From the NCBI GenBank assembly GCA_037176905.1, contig JBBBWG010027945.1:13300-60095 (forward strand): a DNA stretch of 46,796 nucleotides. The letters run 5' to 3'. The notes below the pieces were generated by a model. It was not told the origin of the DNA. It did no database searches and saw nothing but the letters and a program-made list of their open reading frames with translations. Origin of the DNA: Azolla pinnata. Lineage: Eukaryota; Streptophyta; Polypodiopsida; Salviniales; Salviniaceae. Below, piece after piece: positions 37,832-46,796 of this stretch. The stretch's first letter is position 1. Each line of letters starts with the position of its first letter. Both the position numbers and the translations under genes were made by a program.

Positions 37832-40800
37832 ACTCGGAAGAGGCTAAGTCACGGATTTTTGCGAGGTTTTAGTAAACAATCCTTTGATCTTGCTCAGCCT
37901 CTCAAGCAGCCAAATGAAGGATTTTGAACTGAAGAAAAGTAAAAAAGAAAGTTATTAATTTGTCCATTGAATGCCTTGAAGGCATATGAACTCTAAAGAA
38001 AATATCAATATACATCAATTTGGGCAACTGAAATGTAATCAACATAATCCTCGTGTACATGCAAACACTAATTAAAATGTACAATTTTCAATACAGTAGA
38101 TATAATAGTAAAGAAGGCATTAATGATGCCAATGACAAATGTTTCAGAGAGCATGAATTTAGCATGTAACAAAGCTTACAATCACAAAAGAAATCTATCA
38201 TTGCTTTCCCATTTGTAGATATTGCAGCGAATCCATAAATTAGTCAAATCTTCACCTTGTACAATTTTCTCTAATAAAAAATTCAAACTTATCCTTCCAC
38301 GGCTTCAAAAGACCCACTGTTTGTAAATTTTCATCGATTAACTTTTTAAATCTTAGGAGATTGGATTACTTGGGCAGTCAGCCAATGTATGCTACATCAT
38401 CAGATAGCTGTATTTAACTCCATCCTGACAGGTCAGAACTTACATGGATACTTACATGTAGGGTCGGGCAGCTCATCAATTGATTCAAAATCAATCCGAA
38501 GACATGTCAGGAAGTATGGCCTGCACTGTCAGTAACTAACCATTGGCCTGCCAGAACACACAACTTCCTTACTTGCCACATCAGCAGCGATAATAATTAT
38601 GCGATACCACATCAGCACATGTAACTTGCTTCTCTACCACATCAGCAGTAGGGTTTACATGGCACACCAGTGGCACTAGCAAGTTAGCGACATGTTAGCA
38701 CACGGAATTTACTTATCTTCCATGTCATCAGCAGGCAGTATTTTAACATGCGGTTAACTTACAGACCACATTAAGAGCTGGTACTTATCATGGGTCAACA
38801 CTCACTTGATTGTTCGGCCTTCCATAAGATGCCACATCAGCAGGCATTAATCAGTGATAACATATTGGTATGTCAGCATAAATCATAGCAAATTCGACAT
38901 ATCATCACACATCATCAATCAAAATATGTTTGTATGTCAGCGCATATCCTCGTAATGTTGAGATTTCATCAGAGAACAGAAATGACAACATGCTGATATG
39001 TCTTCATACACATAATATGCTACAGCCATGCTTGGGACACATAATCGCGCACTGCCAGATCAGCTGGCAGTATCGTAATGGCTCAGAAAATTTAATGACT
39101 TACCTGGATTTAGCTGGTGATTTCAAGAGGAAAAGTTATAATTTTTTACCCTTTGCATAGCCTAGACGTCCTGAGCCCAAAATTGAGCGTGAAAGTTTGG
39201 AACTCTATACTATCTCTATCAGGCAGGATGCAGACAAACCCAAACCAGATCAAGCCCCAAAATCAGTACGGAATCGATCCAGACAATGCACCTAATCAGC
39301 ACAAACCCGCGCGAGAGGGGAGGAAAAGGGTTATCGTTTACAATCAGCGGAAAGCAGATCAGAAGGTAGAACGCACCGCGACAGATCCGACGGATGGATG
39401 TCGGGGATGAGATCGGCGCCGGCTTGGAGGAGTTCGTCTTTCGCGGGGGGAGCTTAGTCGATTTGCTTAGATCTGAGGAAGAAAACACAAGGGCAAAACG
39501 GAGCTCCTTGTGATTTCTCTTCTTCTTCTTTCTTCTTCTCCTTCTTCTTCTTCTTTCTTCTTCTTCTTCTTCTTCACACACAAAAACACTTTGGGCAAAG
39601 TGAAGAAAAATGGGCATTCATTCATTCATCAATCTGGACCTTGGGGAAAACCTTCCATAGAAACCTAACCAACTAGATGTGGATGTGGATGTGGATGTGT
39701 GTGTTTTGTACATGGTCATGCATCGTGCGCATGCGTCGATATGCTCGAGTGCATGTGTACATGCATGGCATGCTCGTATGCGCGTAAGCGCTTGCTTTCC
39801 GCGTCTGTGCTGGTATGTTTGGCCTGAATCTGGGCGAATCGAACCGATCGTGTGTACCGATTGTCAGAACCGAGCAGGAGAATCGACGAAACAACGTAGG
39901 AGAACAGAAGAAGCAAAGGAGAGCGGAGACTGACATCTATCTGTCTATGCCATTCAGTGCGTTTTGTATCGCCTTTGTAAGTGGCCGCCACGGCCTTCTG
40001 TTTTGGCTACGTATTGTTGTCGATTTCCTTTATGTAGACTCGTCCTGGTTCTAATGTTTAAGCTTTTCTTGTTCTGAGATCTATTCCGCCATCGGTTATA
40101 AAAGAGGTGGTTTATGAAACAACCTTTATCGAGGGTTCCAAAGTATTATGGACAAGCTTCCATGTTCTGGGTCCGAGCCCCAAATCTTCTTTCAACTCTG
40201 CTGCTATGGTTGTGCTTTCTTTGAGGAGATGTTAGAAATGCATGTTGTTACCGGATCCGTTTCTGAGCGACTAGTTCTTTGTATATACATAACACGCAAT
40301 GAAAGAAGTGTGCCTTTGACATCAACCTAGAGATGTTCCACACATTTCTATGATGTTCCCAACCTTCTTTTGATAATATACATTTTCTCTTTCGTTTATT
40401 TCTTCTCCGATTCGTCGTCGTCATCATATATGAGAGGGGTTTGGAACATTTGAGATGATAAGCTGGAAGCCTTCTAGTAGAAGGTATGGCACCTAAATTT
40501 TCTTCATTCTTTGTGCACACTTACTCGTTTGTCTCATGGTACAACCAAGAGCCAGATCGAGAACAAGCTCAAATTGAAGCAATTAAAAAGCAATAACGAG
40601 CATGAGGACTACAAGAAGATCGCAAACATTATTGTTTCGAATCGAAATGGTGCGATTGCGAGGAGGTCGCAAACTCGTCACTTGGTTGCCAATATATATA
40701 TATATATTCAGCACAATTAGCAAGCATATTGCAATCGAATCACAACGGCAGTAAGCCAACGAAGATGATTCGATCGAAGCCTTGGTAATCATCTCGTCGC

Positions 40801-40860
40801 ACGAGTTCAAGTGCGATTTGATCCATATTATCTCCCAAGTTCAAACCTTGATAATTTTTT
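37832..40860. other. SEC23 upstream region, no other gene recognised
   Basis: The bases just before the SEC23 ATG end in GTGACTTAG, an acceptor-like site at about 37851, so a leader intron is possible. A matching leader exon could end with donor GTGCGT near 39375 on the minus strand. From 38575 to 38842 the word CCACATCAGCA occurs four times. A CTT array lies at 39519-39574 and GTGGAT at 39676-39700. No other coding region is convincing. Confidence 0.4.
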
Positions 40861-40885
40861 TTTTGGTTCGCGGCTTAATTCTTGG

Positions 40886-41112
40886 GGGATTAGGGTTTAG
40901 GGTTCAGGTCACAACATTCGAGGATTGAGGTTTAGGGTTTATGGCTTGGTTCTTCGAGATTAGGGTTTAGGATTTAGGGTTAGATCTTCAGGATAAGGGT
41001 TTAGTGTTTAGGGCTAGATCTTCAAGATTAGGGTTTAGGGTTAGATCTTCAGAATTAGGGTTTCGGGTTTAGGGCTAGATCTTCAAGGATTAGGGTTTAG
41101 GGTTTCAGGAAG
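40886..41112. repeat. Degenerate Arabidopsis-type telomeric (TTTAGGG) block
   Basis: About 225 bases of TTAGGGTTTAGGG units are interspersed with GCTAGATCTTCAAG or TTAGATCTTCAG spacers that recur at intervals of roughly 35-40 bases. The plant telomere unit TTTAGGG is present but degenerate, so this is an old interstitial copy or a telo-box-rich upstream region. A CTTCTTCTTC run follows at 41178-41192. Confidence 0.85.
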
Positions 41113-42310
41113 AATGCTTTTTTTAAGCCTAAATTTGTTTCTTTTTCTTGTTCATTGCCCCGTTTTCTTCTGTCGCTTCTTCTTCTTCCCTCGTCTCTGC
41201 GAGCCTCGAAAGGAGCCTCCTTCCAATCCTTCCGCTGAAGAAGCACAAACCGGCTTCACGAGGTAACTTCCTTGTGCTCTCTCTTTCTCCTTCGCCTCAC
41301 CTCTCGTGCTCCGCTCCCCGGCGTTTTCTCTTCAGAACAAGCTTTGTCTATCGCAGGTTTTCGTGTGCTTGCCTTTTTCTATCATTGTTTGCACGCCAAG
41401 CTTTCGCGCTGCGTAATCTTTTCCGTTTCTTTGTCTGTTTGGATGCAAACAGATTGCTTTCAGAATGGATTTGGATGCATTTTTTATACCGTTCTCGAGG
41501 GAGAACAATTCCTGTGTTGCAAAAGGGTCGTGTTCCGAACAGAGCTGTGAAGATATGTCTCAGTGTCCGAATAGGAAGATGAATGTATGTGGACACGTTT
41601 CTGTCTCGTACATTTTGATAGGAACATGTTTTTCTAAATAAACGCAGTAATGAAAAAGAATCTTGAGAATCCAAGCTGGAAAGCTACGCGTTGCAAAGTC
41701 ATGGTAAACTATCATAACAGTTGCTGCATGGACAAGCTTTTGTTGCACACGGAAGTTTTTTCGGGATAGAAAAGCTTGATATGAAGTTAGGCTACTGCAT
41801 TGCCAAGTGATGTCATTCGTTCAAACCAGTAACAATAAGGAAAGCCAACTCTTGAGGTAAATTATCACTGCTACCATCGTGCATAGCTTCCATGCCTAGG
41901 TGTTGACAAGCGGTTGTTTTATCTGTTCAAATAAGTAAATTGTACAGAATTAAGTATCAAGGAAAGTTATTGGTGTACGATTGTGCATATGTTCCATATC
42001 TAGATCAGGCTTCTTATTATAGCTTGGATGGCTTTGTAAACAAATGCTCACTTAATAGTTTTTCTTGTAAGATTGGCAGAAGGGAATACTTCTGGTACCT
42101 CATATTCTGTTATTCTTCAAAGAATGCTCATTTATATAAATTCAACACCAGATAATTTTGAAGTCTGTTACAAGGACATTTATATCACCACTAATGATCT
42201 AAATGTGTGCTTGATATACTGTAGTGATAAGTTTGAAGATGGTAGTTTATAAATATATTGCGGACATGATACGTACATGATGTAGCTGAAAGTCTCAAAC
42301 AGGCACTTCA

Positions 42311-42402
42311 AGATCCTAGTGTACACAATATATCCTGCTCACAAGAGGCTCAACGACCACTACTTGAAAAAATCAGGAGTTGCAAGGGATGTGTTCACGT
42401 AA
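42311..42402 (+). pseudogene. Orphan exon-like segment, product not recognised
   Basis: The segment lies between an acceptor-like ACAG (ending 42310) and a donor-like GTAAGA (42403), and is open for about 30 codons with content such as 'ILVYTIYPAHKRLND' and 'KSGVARDVFT'. A second possible exon at 42604-42652 has matching splice words (TTACAG and GTAAGC). Joined, the frame meets a stop after about a dozen codons. No start exon could be found upstream. It may be a decayed gene, part of a non-coding transcript, or chance. I do not recognise the protein. Confidence 0.25.
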
Positions 42403-45400
42403 GAATGAGAATTGAGTTATTTGAAATAGGATTGAGGCTCATTTGTTTATTGTCTGTCTTTGTTAGTTTTTAGCGCGAGAAGAAAGCTGTTACTAGTCTA
42501 AGTATATTTTGCTATTTCATGTTTAATATATGAAGTATTGCGCAAAATTTTAACTTGAATTGTATTCTCCATTATTGTGATTGTAATTGCGAGGAGGTTA
42601 CAGGTTCCAAGAACTCGTAGCAGAAACTATACATATCTGAGATTATTTCTGTAAGCTGTGGGTGAGGTGTTAAGATGCAATATAGATATAGTACATTATG
42701 ATCATATAATACCGTGTATCATCACCTCATAGGTAAATTGTAAGAGCTGTGTGGAACTACTTGACCTTTGCTGCAACAAATGGAGTGCGTGCATCCCGTG
42801 CAAAAACATGCTGAGAAAATGCTACAGCTTACCGGCACCATAGCAAGAGGTCTTGGTATCTAATCCTACATGTGTCAATGATATGCAGCACGTTTAAACA
42901 GGTATTAGCTAATACATATAAATCTAGTAATTTAAAAAAGTTATATATATAGCTAGAACGCCTAATATGATGTTTATGCATATCATTTATGTCAACCATA
43001 ATTGTGTTGTTTAATTAGACTGTGATGTTACTCCTTTGAAAGATTTATTAGATTTTGAAAATTAATTGAAACCATTATTCAGGAATGTTTTTCAATAAGT
43101 TAGTACCTGTGTGTTGCTTCTACCAAAAAGGAAAAGCAAAAAAACTAGAATCGCCAATTCAAACAATTATTAAACTTGACTAACCAAATTAATTATTTGA
43201 TTCACCCATTTCAATAGATCACTGCATGAAACTTCTTTATTTAACCACACGAGCCCATTGTTGCCCATCTTGCCCTTGAGTGCCACCTCCACCACACTCA
43301 CACACATCATACAACTTTTTGTTAAATTCTACTATACTGTGGTATCATATTTGGCAATTACTTCTTTGTTGTATACCTTATCAAGACTTTGATGAGTAAC
43401 TCACTTCCAACATTTAATGGTCGAGTATTTGTGCGACCATGATCATCATGAGCTTGGCCATTTGGTTGGTCATCATGACCTCCATGACCATGTGCCCTAT
43501 TCTTTTATAATCTCATGATTATGTGAGGGCTAATTTCAAAAAAGATTTAGGGTGCGGAAGTGAGTGTATTTATTTTACACTACAAGGCGCTCTAAAGTGT
43601 ATTATCAGTTTCCTACTTCATATAAGGCAACCCATAGTGTGAAGGTTTGAAATGCTAGTCAAGTTGTATCCTGTGATTGAATTGAAATTTGGTCACAAGT
43701 AAATTGGATAATAGAGGAGAATAATAAAATTTTTGTCTAAAAAGGGGCCAACTTAGATTACTAAATTCCCTACATTGCAATAGTAATCCATGACTGAGTG
43801 AAAACATTGTCTTGAAACTTCGATTGTATGTGGACCAAAATATTTTTCACTATGTACTCTATTTTTTTTCCTCCTTTCACATTCTAAGTAATTGGTATGG
43901 GTATAGCCAAAACTGCAGTAAATATTATGCATATTATGACATTGTAACTTTGTGTGTAAGTAGTACATTGAGTAGTTACGTGCCCCTAAGACATACACTG
44001 TGTGTGTAGAGTTATAACGGAGTTTGTTAAAATAAAAAGTCTTATTTTTTTCATATTATATATTTGTCCTCATTTAGAGTAGATTAGTGCTATCAAAGTG
44101 GTAGATATTACACAAATTTTATAAATTGAAAGTAAATTATTATGCATACATGAATGTTTATAAAATTATATGTATCTTTATTGGAGTAAAACACGTACTT
44201 CTTCTAAACCAACTTATTATGTCTAATAACAAGAAGCATTCACCGACTAAAAGTTCACATCTTTTTATTTTTCCCAAAATGGAAATATTTTCATTACTCT
44301 TAAAGACAACCGAAAATTGTAGTTGAAGGATATAACCACGCAGGTAGCTTGAAAGAGCACCTGGGAGTACCATAATACAAAGAACATGTCACATGTCATT
44401 GCTTCCACTACAAAATTAAAGTGGTGCAATGCAAGTAGAATATCCACGCAAAGCATCCATACTGTCCTTTAACAAATAGATTGCACAATCTATATTGGGG
44501 CCCTCTTCTTCTATTGTAACACTATTGAGCATCTTGGTGTTCATAAATTTGATCTATTATGCCGGGCAACAACCCTCAATTTGCATTAATGTCCTTATTG
44601 GTCTCACAAAAAGCAGACATCAAAGTGTTTCATGGTGAGCGAAAAACAAAACCCAATTTACCAAGCTGGTGTTGTCTATCTCTGCATATCCCCCATTACA
44701 CAACTACTAACATTTGCAACATTCAATTTTACAAGTCTGAAAACAGCTTGGCTCTCTCCCTGTAATGGACCCTGCAACCAAGATCCTATTAGCAAAACCC
44801 GATAGATTGTTATCCATTACCACGATCACCTCAAAAATTCGAGCTAGTAGGAATTGATGGACATGGCAATAATCGAGGTGACAACCTCACTACCCCTAAA
44901 ATGTAGTCGCATCTAGCTTCTTCCACCTGATTGAAAAACTAAACCAAGTTTCCAATTGTGTGTTAATGCATGAGCAAGACATCGCTTTTTTGAAGGCAAA
45001 TTCGATCCGTCGCTTCATGTCTCTCTTAATAGATGATGCACCATGAGAAGACTAGAATTAGCAATAGCAATGGGCGGAGTGCTTGATATCTTAACCTGAT
45101 TTACTCTCAATTAAGAGGGCAGCCTCTGTTGATCATTGCATGCAACATATCCGATTCCCATTTTTTAACACAATTGCATGCGAAATCTAACAAGTCCCCT
45201 CCTTTCATTGTTGTCTTATGCTAGCCGATTCGTGCTTTTCTTGGATGTTCAACACAAAAACATCCTTCCATATCAAACCCATCCTTAGTGCAAGTCAGGG
45301 TGGTTGCCGGTCACTCTCAAGCTCATGCGTGGAGCATGTAGCAAACTCTAATAAACCTATCTTCCTTAATCACTCTTTATGGTTTTACTTAGCAATATGT

Positions 45401-45419
45401 AGGCTTACTAAACGAACAT

Positions 45420-45461
45420 CACACACACACACACACACACATACACACACACACACACACA
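45420..45461. repeat. CA dinucleotide microsatellite
   Basis: About 20 CA units with one TA interruption near the middle. It lies in otherwise unassigned intergenic sequence. Confidence 0.9.
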
Positions 45462-46122
45462 TGCAGACTCACAGAGATTGAAAGAAGGATATCATGAGCA
45501 CTCATTCATTCATTTGCCCATTTTAGAGTATAACTCGATACATTTTATTCACTGGGCGATACTGAAGCATCTCAATCACTGTCAACCTTTGGAGACAGCT
45601 TCTACAGAAGCGGAGTAAAGCCACAACAATGATGTGCAATGAACGGCAAGCAGCAGCAACAACACAACAGGGGAAACGCAGATGCCGGCCGCTTCGATCG
45701 GGAACCTGACCCCTTGGGAAGAGGGTGCATGATCGGACCTTGTACCGAGATCGGCGCGGTCTCGGATCGCAGATCGGCAGACTGTTTTGCTGTCGCATGC
45801 AGCGTGCGTTATATGCAGATGTCAAGGTGCATGTTTCTGCCTTCTTGTACTAGAATCAAATGATTGGTGGGGGTAATGTACATTGACACGGGGTCAAGTA
45901 GTATCTTCTTTTTGTGTGTGTGTGTGAAAAAAAACACTTTGAGTTGTCCCACTGTTTCCCCCCTAACAAAGCAGGGTGTGTGTGGATGGAGGGCGTCTGC
46001 GTGTGAACAGCCCCTATCCATCTTTATACAATACAGAAACTTTCTGCTACCGAAAAAACCGGCGGTTTTCGGTGGCACGTGGTTTTCATCGGGGGAAAAA
46101 CCAGGGGCGCCAAAAAGGAGCC

Positions 46123-46145
46123 GGTTTCCGGGAATCCCGGAAACC
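46123..46145. repeat. Perfect 11-bp-arm palindrome
   Basis: Arms GGTTTCCGGGA and TCCCGGAAACC flank a single A at 46134. Flanking sequence also has mirrored ACCGG/CCGGT words at 46057-46063 and 46147-46152. It lies in a GC-rich island of about 150 bases inside AT-rich DNA, possibly the end of a transposon. Confidence 0.7.
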
Positions 46146-46425
46146 ACCGGTTTTACAGCACCTAGAAAAAAAAACAAATAGTATATATATAATATATATG
46201 CATATTCTACATACTGCGCAGTGGAGAATAATAATAATAAAGAAAAAAATTTAATGGCTAATCATAATAATGACGATTCCCTTCGACCTTTTGTTTTTTT
46301 TGTTTTCACTTTTTCCTTTTCTTTTTTTTTTGGCGCCTTTTTCTGTTTTTTTTTGTTGCTTTTTTTGTTTTCTTTTTGGGGTTCTGTTGCGGTGATAGTT
46401 GGCGACAGCTCATACTTTAGCCAGC

Positions 46426-46495
46426 TGTACATGCATGCATGCGTCCATGCATCATGCATGCATGCATGCATGGCACGCGGGGGGGCACATGCATG
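46426..46495. repeat. CATG/TGCA repeat
   Basis: CATGCATGCATG runs interrupted by GCGTC and GGCACGCGGGG. It resembles the repeat at 300-800. Poly-T-rich sequence precedes it at 46290-46380. Confidence 0.8.
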
Positions 46496-46535
46496 TGTCA
46501 TCTGCTCCCCCATCATCCCATCCCGAACAGTGTAA

Positions 46536-46796
46536 CCCTAACCCTAACCCTAACCCATCCAATCCTCCTGCAATCTCCTAACCCTAACCCTAACCCTAAC
46601 CCTAACCCTAACCCTAATGGCCCCATCCCAATCCTGCAACCTACTAGCCCTGCTGACCCTCACCCTAACCCTAATGGCCCCATCCCAATCCTGCAACCTG
46701 CCAAGCCCTGCTCACCCTAACCCTAACCCTAATGGCCCCATCCCAATCCTGCAACCTGCCAAGCCCTGCTCACCCTAACCCTAACCCTAATGGCCC
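46536..46796. repeat. CCCTAA array passing into a 58-bp tandem repeat
   Basis: CCCTAA hexamers run at 46534-46556 and 46579-46617. From about 46616 a longer unit repeats: AATGGCCCCATCCCAATCCT, then CCTGCTCA and two or three CCCTAA copies. The word AATGG ends at 46620, 46677, 46735 and 46793, a period of 57, 58 and 58 bases. The array runs off the window edge. Confidence 0.9.

Larger units (their letters stand above)
41113..46100. other. AT-rich intergenic region, no gene recognised
   Basis: Apart from the exon-like piece at 42.3 kb and a CA array at 45420-45461, I see no organised feature. Frames of up to 144 codons (41148-41582, plus) are in pyrimidine-rich sequence without motifs. An (A)TATATA run lies near 42945. 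The sequence is much more AT-rich than the left third of the window. Confidence 0.5.

Noticed and set aside
41148..41582. Plus-strand frame of 144 codons after the telomeric block
   Set aside because: Composition follows pyrimidine-rich DNA, and there is no motif or matching downstream exon. It could be part of a leader, but not a supported gene.
45809..46177. Minus-strand frame of 122 codons in the GC-rich island
   Set aside because: Both strands are open over this stretch, and the palindrome explains the mirrored composition; no protein family is recognised.

Overview
This is nuclear DNA from a land plant. It has spliced genes with GT-AG introns, plant-only families (an IDD zinc-finger protein, a WSD wax-ester synthase, a plant-type WNK kinase, a PLS-class PPR protein), and a very high load of microsatellites and telomere-like repeats. 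The PPR protein is intronless, with wording such as 'KGKEIHDEI', 'VDMYAKCG' and 'LKACGSIG'. I associate that style with homosporous ferns such as Ceratopteris or Adiantum. The fern assignment is an inference; no species can be proved from the sequence alone.

Layout. At 1-1670 there are simple repeats (GAT, TACA/CATG, GAA). At 1673-7366 (minus) lies a four-exon IDD zinc-finger gene of the SGR5/LPA1 (IDD14/15/16) type, about 1037 residues, carrying telomere-like repeats both in its last exon and in its third intron, which also holds a 19-bp satellite. From 7370 to 12648 there are microsatellites, including about 640 bp of ATC/ACC repeat, and no recognisable gene. At 12649-16457 (minus) is a seven-exon WSD acyltransferase gene, with a long TGTA array just upstream. 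At 18674-24033 (minus) is a nine-exon WNK kinase gene with fold-back elements in intron 7. At 28699-31002 (plus) is an intronless PLS-E PPR gene. At 31794-37831 (minus) is a twelve-exon SEC23 gene. From 37.8 kb to the end there is intergenic DNA with a degenerate Arabidopsis-type telomeric block near 41 kb, an orphan exon-like island near 42.3 kb, and a 58-bp tandem repeat containing CCCTAA at the right edge.

All gene models were built by reading the six frames, placing splice sites so that conserved protein motifs run through each junction, and checking reading phase at every junction. All four spliced models close in frame: 3114, 1515, 2163 and 2292 coding bases. The genes have no obvious common pathway. 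They look like an ordinary gene neighbourhood: a transcription factor, lipid synthesis, a signalling kinase, organelle RNA processing and COPII transport.

The most unusual material is the spread of simple and telomere-like repeats into coding exons: PNHSNPS and NP repeats plus an Asp tract in the IDD protein, an EA/DA tract in WNK, and a poly-Ser start in the PPR protein. Also notable are an exact five-unit higher-order repeat inside an intron and a GAA/TTC inverted repeat that would place the PPR start codon in a hairpin loop. I found no clear evidence of an undescribed multi-gene system.
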